This document shows positions 36,978 to 44,692 of a DNA stretch of 64,000 nt, piece after piece. The notes beneath the pieces are model-generated. The model did not search any database. It was not told the origin of the DNA and worked only from the letters and a program-made list of their open reading frames with translations. Both the position numbers and the translations under genes were made by a program. Each line of letters opens with the position of its first letter. Position 1 is the stretch's first letter. Source of the DNA: Marinibacterium anthonyi (lineage in GTDB: Bacteria > Pseudomonadota > Alphaproteobacteria > Rhodobacterales > Rhodobacteraceae); assembly GCA_003217735.2 (NCBI GenBank), contig CP031585.1:1847501-1911500 (forward strand), in the 5' to 3' direction.

Positions 36978-38447
36978 ATGGATATCGAAGACTTCGTTGA
37001 AGAAGACGGCCGCGACGAAAAGATCAGGGAAGTGCGCGCCAGGATCGATGCGCTGGGGATCGAATACCTTTATCTGCAATTCGTGTCCGTGACCGGCAAG
37101 ATCATGGGCAAGGGCATCCCGTCCGACCATTGGGAAAGCGTGGCGAAGAAGGGGTTCCAGCTGGTCTATGGCTCGACGATGAACCTGTTCACCAACCGGG
37201 CCGGCGATTACATGGGCTATGGCCCCGAGGCGGCCGAACTGGTGGGCATTCCGGAACCGGAAACCTTCATGCAGCTGCCCTGGGCGCCGGAAATCGGCCG
37301 CTTCTACTGCACGCTGTTCCGCAACCGCGAGGAAAAGGTCGATCCGGGCGCCTACCTGACCGCCGATTGCCGCGGCAACCTGCGGCGCATGCACAAGGAA
37401 TTCACCAGGAAACACGGTCTGCAGCTGCGCATGGGCACCGAGCCCGAAATGATGTGGCTGAAGTACGACGAGAACGGCAAGCCATCGGACGGCTATTCCA
37501 AGCCCTATTGCTACCATATCGACCAGTTTGAATCGCTGCGCCCCGTGTCGATGCAGGTGATCCGCTATGCCCGCAAGATGGGCCTGGACATGATCCAGGG
37601 CGACCACGAGGACGCGCCCGGCCAGCTGGAACTGAACTGGGCCTTCGATGACGTGCTCAGGAATGCCGACCGTCTGACCACCTACCGCCAGCTTTGCGCC
37701 CAGGTGGCGCGGGAAAACGGCATCTTCGCCTGTTTCATGACCAAGCCGTTCATGGGCGTCTCGGCGTCCGGCTGCCACCACAACATGTCGCTGTGGACCG
37801 AAGGCGAGGACATCTTCCGCAAAACCGGCAACGATCCCGACAACCTGCCGGGCATGGCCGACAACTACATGTACGTCTCGGGCGGCGACAACACCTTCAT
37901 GCCCGACACCGACGATCCGCAGATGCCCGGCGCCACGGGGCTCAAGGCGATCGGCGGCGTGGTGGCGCACCTGCAGGCGCTGACGGCGATCGGCGCGTCG
38001 ACGGTGAATTCGTACCGCCGCCTGTGGGATACGGGCTTCTGGGCGCCGGTCTTTTCCGACTGGGGTTTCCAGAATCGCACCACCGGCCTGCGCGTCTCTG
38101 CCCCGGGGCGGTTCGAATACCGGTCGGTGGATTCCATGGTGAACCCGTACCTGATGGGCTCGACCCTGCTGGCGGCGATGGATGACGGGCTGGACAACAA
38201 CCTGGACCCCGGCAAGCCCGAGGAACGCAACATCTACGACGCCATGGCGCAGGGCAAGAAGGTCAAGAAACTGCCGATGTCCCTGGGCGAGGCGCTGATC
38301 CACCTGGAAAACGACGAGGTCGTCCAGCGCGGTCTTCCGGGCGAGATGTTCCGCCTGTACCATGAATACAAGACCGACGAGTGGGCGCGCTTCATGTCCA
38401 CCGTGACGGATTGGGACAAGGACACCTACATGGAGTGCCTGCCATGA
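36978..38447 (+). CDS. Glutamine synthetase-like ATP-dependent ligase coupled to a P450
   Basis: GS-fold ligase of 489 residues. Catalytic-domain motifs are visible as MGTEPEMMWL (metal-binding Glu), QGDHEDAPGQLELNW, and MGVSASGCHHNMSLW. The protein is not a housekeeping GlnA; it belongs to the broad GS-like group that glutamylates amines. Its stop overlaps the start of a cytochrome P450 (ATGA), so the two act together. GS-like genes near P450 genes are known from cyclic secondary amine degradation in mycobacteria (morpholine and piperidine). AAGGA precedes the start. Substrate unknown. Confidence 0.8.
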   Translation: MDIEDFVEEDGRDEKIREVRARIDALGIEYLYLQFVSVTGKIMGKGIPSDHWESVAKKGFQLVYGSTMNLFTNRAGDYMGYGPEAAELVGIPEPETFMQLPWAPEIGRFYCTLFRNREEKVDPGAYLTADCRGNLRRMHKEFTRKHGLQLRMGTEPEMMWLKYDENGKPSDGYSKPYCYHIDQFESLRPVSMQVIRYARKMGLDMIQGDHEDAPGQLELNWAFDDVLRNADRLTTYRQLCAQVARENGIFACFMTKPFMGVSASGCHHNMSLWTEGEDIFRKTGNDPDNLPGMADNYMYVSGGDNTFMPDTDDPQMPGATGLKAIGGVVAHLQALTAIGASTVNSYRRLWDTGFWAPVFSDWGFQNRTTGLRVSAPGRFEYRSVDSMVNPYLMGSTLLAAMDDGLDNNLDPGKPEERNIYDAMAQGKKVKKLPMSLGEALIHLENDEVVQRGLPGEMFRLYHEYKTDEWARFMSTVTDWDKDTYMECLP

Positions 38448-39640
38448 GCCTCGCGCTCGACGACGCGCCCTTTCTCGACGTCGCCAACCCGGCCTTTTCG
38501 CTCCGGTCGGACCCGGTGCGCAAGGCGCGGGAGGCCAGCTGGTTCGCCCGCACGCCCTACGGGCTTGCGGTGCTGCGCCACAAGGAAATGGGCGAGCTTC
38601 TGACCCACGACAGCCTGATCCAGGGCTCGCACAACTGGCCGGCGCTCAGCGGGGTGCCGACCGGGGTCTTCGCGGATTTCTGGAACAACTCGATCCTGGT
38701 GACGGAAGGCCAGGATCACTGGCGGCTGCGGCGGCTGGTGAACCCGGCGTTTTCGCCCAGGGTGGTCAAGGCGCTGTCGCCCGAATTCGAACGGATCTCG
38801 AACGCGCTGACGGATGCCTTCATCGACCGCGGCGCCTGCGATTTCATGGCCGAATTCGCCGATCCCTACGCGGCGCGCGTGCTGTGCCTGCTTCTGGGCC
38901 TGCCGGAAACCGAGGCCCCCTTCATCCTGCGCACCTCGGCGACCATGGGCCTGGCGCTTGGCGTGACCTACCGCGACCAGATCGACGCCATCGAGGCGGC
39001 GACGCAGGAACTGGGCGATTACATCAACGAGGTGCTGGTCGAGCGGCAGAAATCCCCGGGCGAGGACATCCTGTCGATCATGGTCCAGGCCTCCGAAGGC
39101 GGCGACCGGCTCAGCACCGCGGAACTGCGGAACCTGGCGCTGATGCTGGCCTTCGCGGGCGTGGACACCACGCGCAACCAGCTGGGCCTGGGCATGTCGA
39201 TGTTCACCGACCACCCCGACCAATGGGCGGCGCTGTCGGCCGATCCCTCGCTGGACGCGGCGGCCGCGACCGAAGTCATGCGCATGCGCCCCACGATCAC
39301 CTGGGTCACCCGCGAGGCGATCGAGACCTTCGAGTATCGCGGCGTCACGATCCCCAGGGGCACGGTGATCCACCTCTACTCGGAAAGCGCCGGCACCGAT
39401 CCCGAGGTGTTCGACAACGCCCCCTTCGACATCACCTCAAAGCGCGCGCGCAACTACGGCTTCGGCGGCGGCATCCACCATTGCCTGGGCAACCTGGTGG
39501 CGCGCAACGACATGGCGGTGGCCTACCGGGTCCTGTCGCAGCGCATCACCACCCCACGCATGGCCGGAGAAGCGACCTGGCTCGCCGACAGCGGCAACAC
39601 CGGCCCGATCTCGCTGCCCATCGCATTCGATCCCCGCTAA
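38444..39640 (+). CDS. Cytochrome P450
   Basis: Soluble bacterial P450 of 398 residues. The haem Cys347 is in FGGGIHHCLGN, the I-helix oxygen-activation motif is AFAGVDTTRN near 236-245, and the ExxR motif is EVMR at 277-280. It is translationally coupled to a GS-like ligase, an unusual pairing that suggests oxidation (for example N-dealkylation or ring hydroxylation) of an amine or its glutamyl conjugate. No ferredoxin or ferredoxin reductase gene is adjacent, so its electron donor is encoded elsewhere. Confidence 0.9.
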   Translation: MSLALDDAPFLDVANPAFSLRSDPVRKAREASWFARTPYGLAVLRHKEMGELLTHDSLIQGSHNWPALSGVPTGVFADFWNNSILVTEGQDHWRLRRLVNPAFSPRVVKALSPEFERISNALTDAFIDRGACDFMAEFADPYAARVLCLLLGLPETEAPFILRTSATMGLALGVTYRDQIDAIEAATQELGDYINEVLVERQKSPGEDILSIMVQASEGGDRLSTAELRNLALMLAFAGVDTTRNQLGLGMSMFTDHPDQWAALSADPSLDAAAATEVMRMRPTITWVTREAIETFEYRGVTIPRGTVIHLYSESAGTDPEVFDNAPFDITSKRARNYGFGGGIHHCLGNLVARNDMAVAYRVLSQRITTPRMAGEATWLADSGNTGPISLPIAFDPR

Positions 39641-39641
39641 G

Positions 39642-39716
39642 CCGGCCGGTCCACCGCTCGACTGCGGCGCTCCCGCCCACCCACCCCGCGCCTCCGCCGA
39701 CCGGCGGACCGGCCGG
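39642..39716. repeat. Palindromic intergenic element with core GCTCCCGCCCACCCACCCCGC, copy 1
   Basis: Arms CCGGCCGGTCC (39642-39652) and GGACCGGCCGG (39706-39716) surround a core whose 21 bases at 39669-39689 recur exactly at 52984-53004, also inside a hairpin. It lies just after the P450 stop, between convergent genes. Confidence 0.6.
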
Positions 39717-39865
39717 GGTGGCGCGGGCCCCTGTCTTCTTCTTGGCGAAAATACCTCAGACGACCCTTGCCACGGGCGCTACGGTCGAGGTCAGTCCGAC
39801 CGGGCCACGAGGTCTTGAGACGGCAACCATCCGGGCTAGAGCGTCGGGACTGCGGCCCGCGCAGG

Positions 39866-41389
39866 TCACCGGCCCAGGGCAGCCGCGATCCTGCGGGCCG
39901 CCAGCGTTCCGATGACCATCGACGGCGCGTTGGTGTTGCCGGAGGTGATGCGCGGCATCACCGAGGCGTCGGCGATGGACAGGCCCTCGACACCATGCAC
40001 GGCCATCGATTCTGGGTTCACCACGGACATCTCGTCGGTGCCCATCCGCGCCGTGCCGACCGGGTGATAGATGGAATCCGCCGTCGCCCGGACGACGGCA
40101 TCCAGATCCGCGTCGCTGACCTTGCCGGGTCCGGGGCGCAGTTCGTCTCCGGTGATCTTCGCAAGGCCGGGTTGGCGGCAAAGCGCGCGCAGCATCTTCA
40201 GGCCCTCGCGCAGCAGGCGACGGTCGGTGTCTGTGGCCAGGTAGTTCGGGTCGATCAGCGGTTTCGCCGCCGGATCGGCAGAGGCGAGCCGCAGGGTCCC
40301 GCGGCTTTCGGGCTGCAGCTGCGTGGTGTCGATGGCAAAGCCGTGGCCCTTGTCGTCGGCGGTGGCGCCGTCGAAGGCAAGCGCGTTGATGTAGTGCAGC
40401 TGGGTGTCCGGCGGGCCCTCGGTGCCGTCGAGGCGCAGGAAGGCGCCGGCCTCAAGCCCTTGAAGACGGCCGGCGCCGGTGCCGGTCAGCAGGTATTGCG
40501 CGCCGGTCAGCAGGTAATTGGGAAACTTCGCATGGTCCCAGAGAGAGAGCGGTTCGGTCATGCGGTGCTTGACCTTGACCTCCAGGTGATCGTGCAGGTT
40601 TTCGCCCACGCCCGGAAGGTCGGCCTGCACGTCGATCCCCAGCGACCCAAGGTGATCGGCGGGACCGATCCCCGAGAGCATCAGCAGCTGCGGCGTGCCG
40701 ATGGCGCCCGTCGCCAGCACCACGTGGCCGGCGCGAAGGTCGCCATCGGTCAGCTTCACGCCGTCGATCCTGGCGCCGCCCAGAAGGCCCAGGACCTGCG
40801 CGCCGGTGCGGATGGTCAGGTTCGCCCGGCCCTTTGCCCGGCCCAGGAATCCGGCGGCGGCCGAATGGCGCTTGCCGTTCTGCACGTTCAGCCGGAACAG
40901 GCCAAAGCCCTCGGCGCGTCCGTCGATCACGGGATGGACGGGAAACCCCATCTCGCCGCCCGCCGCGATGAAGGCGTCGTAGGCGGGGCCGGAGGGGGGG
41001 ATGGCGGGGGCCATGATGTCTTCGACCTCGGCCAGCACGGGGGCGAGCGATGGCCAGTCCCAGCCGGGGCAGTTCCAGGCGTCGTAATCGGACGGATGGC
41101 CCACGACCCAGACCATGGCGTTGATGCCCGACGATCCGCCCAGCACGCGGCCGCGCGGGACGTAAAGCCGGCGGCCGTCCATATGCGCCTGCGGCACCGT
41201 TTCGTAATGCCAGTTCCAGTGCGGCGCGGCGATGGCCCTGGCGACGCCGGCGGGCATGGACAGGTAGGGGTGGCGGGCCGGGGGGCCGGCCTCGATCAGC
41301 AGCACGTTGCAGGTGGGATCGCGCGTCAGCCCTTCGGCCAGCGCGCAGCCTGCCGAGCCCGCGCCGACGACGATGACGTCGTAGTTCAT
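39866..41389 (-). CDS. GMC-family FAD oxidoreductase (choline dehydrogenase-like)
   Basis: GMC oxidoreductase of 507 residues. VVGAGSAGCALAEGL at 7-21 binds FAD, and PRGRVLGGSSGINAMVW is the GMC signature; the catalytic His/Asn region is YHPVGTARMG, then SGNTNAPSM near the C-terminus. The family oxidises alcohols such as choline, polyethylene glycol or sugars to aldehydes. It overlaps the upstream alpha/beta hydrolase gene (ATGA) in a leftward three-gene operon with a glutamine amidotransferase. The substrate is unknown; an amino alcohol would fit the neighbourhood. Confidence 0.87.
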   Translation of the reverse strand: MNYDVIVVGAGSAGCALAEGLTRDPTCNVLLIEAGPPARHPYLSMPAGVARAIAAPHWNWHYETVPQAHMDGRRLYVPRGRVLGGSSGINAMVWVVGHPSDYDAWNCPGWDWPSLAPVLAEVEDIMAPAIPPSGPAYDAFIAAGGEMGFPVHPVIDGRAEGFGLFRLNVQNGKRHSAAAGFLGRAKGRANLTIRTGAQVLGLLGGARIDGVKLTDGDLRAGHVVLATGAIGTPQLLMLSGIGPADHLGSLGIDVQADLPGVGENLHDHLEVKVKHRMTEPLSLWDHAKFPNYLLTGAQYLLTGTGAGRLQGLEAGAFLRLDGTEGPPDTQLHYINALAFDGATADDKGHGFAIDTTQLQPESRGTLRLASADPAAKPLIDPNYLATDTDRRLLREGLKMLRALCRQPGLAKITGDELRPGPGKVSDADLDAVVRATADSIYHPVGTARMGTDEMSVVNPESMAVHGVEGLSIADASVMPRITSGNTNAPSMVIGTLAARRIAAALGR

Positions 41390-42393
41390 GCCAGCAGCTC
41401 TTTCAGGGCGGCGTCGACGAAATCCAGGTCGGACTTGGCCTTGCCGCCGCCCGCGTAATGGCCCCAGATCGACTCGATCACGCGCAGTTCGGCATTTGGC
41501 ATCTGCGCGACTTCCAGGGCGTTGTCCTCGGGGGGGAAGTAGAAATCGGTGCGGCCGGGCATGATGATCGACTGCGCCGTGATCGCGCCGAAGGCCGCCG
41601 CCCTGTCGCCCTGATAGATCGGGTTGTCGGAGATGTCGCAGGCCTGCCAGGTGGCGATCAGCGACAGCATGTCATTGGCATCGCGCGAGAAATAGGCGCC
41701 ATCCCAGGCGCGTTTCAGGTAATCCTCCAGCGAGGAGAACCCCAGGTCGCGCCAGCCTTCCTGCCGGTACCAGTCCTGGCTCAGCGCCCATCCGGCCCAG
41801 ACCCGGCCCTGCGCGGTGAAGCCGCGCCAGGGTTGTTCCTTGTAGTATCCGTTCATCCAGGCGGGATCGGTGATCAGCGCGTATTTCACGCCTTCCAGGA
41901 AGACATGGGTGTGGGGCGCCGTCACCGCCTGGCCGCAGAAACACGACAGGGCGCGGACCCGGTCGGGGAAGGTGGCGGCCCAGTGATAGGCCTGCTGCCC
42001 GCCCATGGACCAGCCGCAGACCAGGCGGATTTCCTCGATCCCCCAGAGGTCGCGCAGCATGCGTTCCTGCACGATGACGTTGTCGTAATGGGTGACCAGC
42101 GGGAAATCGGGACCGGACAGCGGCGCGGGCGTGTTCGACGGCGAAGACGAGGCGCCGTTGCCCATCGTGTTGGGCACGACGATGAAGTATTTCGCCGGGT
42201 CCAGCGCCATGCCCGGCCCGATCAGCGGCGGCTGGTCCATGTGGGTGCCGGCATAGCGCGTGGGGTAGACGATGACGTTGTCGCGGTTCGAATTCAGCGT
42301 GCCGTAAGTGACATAGGCGATCCGGGCATCCGGCAGGGTCAGGCCCGATTGCAGCACGACGGCGCCGGCCTTGTATATCCTTGGGTCGGTCAT
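41386..42393 (-). CDS. Alpha/beta hydrolase of the homoserine acetyltransferase (MetX-like) family
   Basis: Alpha/beta-hydrolase fold protein of 335 residues. The nucleophile Ser is in VCGWSMGGQQAYHWA, acid Asp in MPGRTDFYFPPEDN, and His in SIWGHYAGGG. The family includes homoserine O-acetyltransferases, but this subgroup commonly lies in catabolic operons as a hydrolase of unassigned substrate. It lies between a GATase-domain protein and a GMC oxidoreductase gene, overlapping both by four bases. Confidence 0.82.
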   Translation of the reverse strand: MTDPRIYKAGAVVLQSGLTLPDARIAYVTYGTLNSNRDNVIVYPTRYAGTHMDQPPLIGPGMALDPAKYFIVVPNTMGNGASSSPSNTPAPLSGPDFPLVTHYDNVIVQERMLRDLWGIEEIRLVCGWSMGGQQAYHWAATFPDRVRALSCFCGQAVTAPHTHVFLEGVKYALITDPAWMNGYYKEQPWRGFTAQGRVWAGWALSQDWYRQEGWRDLGFSSLEDYLKRAWDGAYFSRDANDMLSLIATWQACDISDNPIYQGDRAAAFGAITAQSIIMPGRTDFYFPPEDNALEVAQMPNAELRVIESIWGHYAGGGKAKSDLDFVDAALKELLA

Positions 42394-43151
42394 GTGCGGA
42401 TTTCCTGTGCTGTGCCGGGGGTTTCGTGGCGGCCGGCGGGGATGCCGGGGATCCCCGTCGCGCGGCACCAATTGTCGAACATGCGGCGGGCGTTGGCGGC
42501 GAAGGGCGCGGCATGGGCGCTGACGTCCGCCTCGAAGATCCGGGCGCCGCCGGGGCCGAAGGCCTTGTCCAGAAGCACCGCCGCCGAAGGGAATTCCGCC
42601 CAGTGGGTGATCGTGCCGGGCTCGACCTCGGGGTGGGACTGGACCGAAAACGCCTTGTCGCCCACGCGCATGGCCTGCACGCGGCAGACCGCGCTGGTGG
42701 CGATCAGGGCGCCGCCGGGGGGCAGGTCGGTCACCTGGACGCCGTGCCACTGGGCGACCGGAAAGGGCGACGCGATCCCGTCGAACAGGACCGAGCCGGG
42801 CAGGGGGGTGACCTGTTTCACCCCGGTTTCGGATCCGCCATAGGCGCAGGTGCCGCCAAGCGCGTCGGCCAGCAGCTGGTGGCCCAGGCAGATGCCGAAA
42901 TAGGGCAGGCCCCGATCCACCACCGCCGCGCGGATAAACGCCTTTTCGTCGATGAGCCAGGGATGGATGTCTTCCTCGAACACATCCTGCGCGCCCCCCA
43001 TCACCCACAGCGCGTCGACCCCGTCGAGCGATGGCAGGGCCTCGCCCTCGTCCAGTTCGACCGTGCTTATGCTATGCCCCGCCTGCGCGATCAGCGGCAG
43101 GAAGGCCGCCGGATGCGTGTTGCGGTCGTGCTGCAAAACCAGAAAATGCAT
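42390..43151 (-). CDS. Class I glutamine amidotransferase-like protein
   Basis: Class I GATase domain protein of 253 residues. The nucleophile Cys is in FGICLGHQLLADALGG; His and Glu of the triad are in SVQSHPEVEPG. It has no synthase domain, so it resembles free-standing glutamyl hydrolases and GMP-synthase-like GATases. Hydrolysis of a gamma-glutamyl amide made by one of the GS-like ligases nearby is a reasonable guess, as in the putrescine (PuuD) pathway. It starts the leftward operon that diverges from tmm. Confidence 0.83.
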   Translation of the reverse strand: MHFLVLQHDRNTHPAAFLPLIAQAGHSISTVELDEGEALPSLDGVDALWVMGGAQDVFEEDIHPWLIDEKAFIRAAVVDRGLPYFGICLGHQLLADALGGTCAYGGSETGVKQVTPLPGSVLFDGIASPFPVAQWHGVQVTDLPPGGALIATSAVCRVQAMRVGDKAFSVQSHPEVEPGTITHWAEFPSAAVLLDKAFGPGGARIFEADVSAHAAPFAANARRMFDNWCRATGIPGIPAGRHETPGTAQEIRT

Positions 43152-43261
43152 GGGCCTCCATCCGGGGCGTTTCCCCGGCCATATCGCGGCTTTGCCCGAT
43201 CATTGGGCACAGCCTCTGCGTCGTCCCAGAAATCACATTCCATGCGAGCGACGTCCAGAAA

Positions 43262-43276
43262 AAGAAGTTGCTTCTT
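43262..43276. promoter_or_regulatory. AAGAAG-TTG-CTTCTT inverted repeat upstream of tmm
   Basis: Six-base arms with a three-base spacer lie in the 188-base gap between the divergent GATase operon and tmm, about 65 bases before tmm. It is a candidate operator; the cognate protein is not known. Confidence 0.35.
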
Positions 43277-43339
43277 GGGAAACTCAAATCACCATGAGGA
43301 AAAAATTGGCATGGTTTGAATAACACGGGGAGAAGGGTG

Positions 43340-44692
43340 ATGCGGATATGCGTGATCGGGGCGGGGCCATCGGGCCTGGCGCAGCTCAGGGCCTTTCAAT
43401 CGGCCAAGCAGAAGGGCGCGGAAATCCCCGAGATTGTCTGTTATGAAAAGCAGGCCGATTGGGGCGGATTGTGGCGTTATGACTGGCGCACCGGGGTGGA
43501 TGAATATTCCAATCCTGTCCATGCCTCGATGTACCGCTATCTGTGGTCGAATGGACCGAAAGAAGGTCTTGAATTCGCTGATTATTCCTTTGACGAACAT
43601 TTCGGAAAGGCGATTGCGTCCTACCCGCCGCGCGCCGTTTTGTTCGACTATATCGAAGGCCGGGTGAAGAAGGCCGGCGTGCGCGGCTGGATCCAGTTTT
43701 CGACCGTGGTCCGCGATGTTTCCTTCAACGAAACAACCGCCAAGTTCACCGTCGTCGCCCGCAACGGCGAGACCGACACCGAGACGCGCGAAGTTTTCGA
43801 CAAGGTGATCGTCGCGTCGGGCCATTTCTCGTTCCCCAACGTGCCCTACTACCCGGGATTCGAAGCCTTCAACGGCCGCGTCCTGCACGCCCACGACTTC
43901 CGCGATGCCCGCGAATTCGAAGGCAAGGACATCCTGATCCTGGGCACGTCCTACTCGGCCGAGGACATCGGGTCGCAATGCTGGAAATACGGGGCCAAGT
44001 CGATCACGGTGGCCCACCGCACCGCGCCCATGGGCCACGACTGGCCGGTCAACTGGAAGGAAGTGCCCGCGCTGGAAAAGGTCCAAGGCAAGACCGCGTA
44101 TTTCAAGGACGGCACGTCCAAGGTCGTGGACGCGATCATCCTGTGCACCGGCTACAAGCACCATTTCCCGTTCCTGCCCGACGATCTGCGGCTGAAGACG
44201 GCGAACCGGCTGGCGACGACCGATCTGTACAAGGGCGTCGTCTGGACCGGGAACCCGAACCTTTTCTACATCGGCATGCAGGACCAGTGGTACACGTTCA
44301 ACATGTTCGACGCCCAGGCCTGGTGGGTGCGCGACGTGATCCTGGGGCGCATCGCCCTGCCGGATGCCGTCACCATGGACGCCGACTGGAAGACGCGTCA
44401 GGCGGACGAGGACGCGGTGCCCGATGATTACGGCGCCATCGTCTACCAGGGGGATTACGTCAAGGAACTCATCGCCGAGACGGATTATCCGTCGTTTGAC
44501 GTTGACGCCGCGAACACCGCGTTCTTCCAGTGGAAGAAGCACAAGAAGAAGGGGATCATGTCGTTCCGCGACCACGGCTATGTGTCGCCCATGACGGGCA
44601 CCATGGCGCCGCCGCATCACACGCGGTGGAAGGACGCGCTGGACGACAGCCTGGAAAGCTACCTTCAGACCGCGGCGGACGCGGCGGAATAA
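43340..44692 (+). CDS. tmm: Trimethylamine monooxygenase (flavin-containing)
   Basis: Bacterial FMO of 450 residues that oxidises trimethylamine to TMAO with NADPH and oxygen. GAGPSGL at 7-13 binds [20 protein letters not shown] and [19 protein letters not shown] are highly characteristic of Tmm of Ruegeria and relatives; [12 protein letters not shown] binds NADPH. Start 43340 is chosen for the GGAGAAGG just upstream; a longer form from TTG 43316 lacks this. The stop overlaps the tdm start (TAATG), so the first two steps of TMA breakdown are coupled. Confidence 0.93.
   Translation: MRICVIGAGPSGLAQLRAFQSAKQKGAEIPEIVCYEKQADWGGLWRYDWRTGVDEYSNPVHASMYRYLWSNGPKEGLEFADYSFDEHFGKAIASYPPRAVLFDYIEGRVKKAGVRGWIQFSTVVRDVSFNETTAKFTVVARNGETDTETREVFDKVIVASGHFSFPNVPYYPGFEAFNGRVLHAHDFRDAREFEGKDILILGTSYSAEDIGSQCWKYGAKSITVAHRTAPMGHDWPVNWKEVPALEKVQGKTAYFKDGTSKVVDAIILCTGYKHHFPFLPDDLRLKTANRLATTDLYKGVVWTGNPNLFYIGMQDQWYTFNMFDAQAWWVRDVILGRIALPDAVTMDADWKTRQADEDAVPDDYGAIVYQGDYVKELIAETDYPSFDVDAANTAFFQWKKHKKKGIMSFRDHGYVSPMTGTMAPPHHTRWKDALDDSLESYLQTAADAAE

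Noticed and set aside
43316-43339. Longer tmm form starting at TTG 43316
   Set aside because: ATG 43340 has a good ribosome site and gives the usual Tmm N-terminus, with the FAD motif starting at residue 7.
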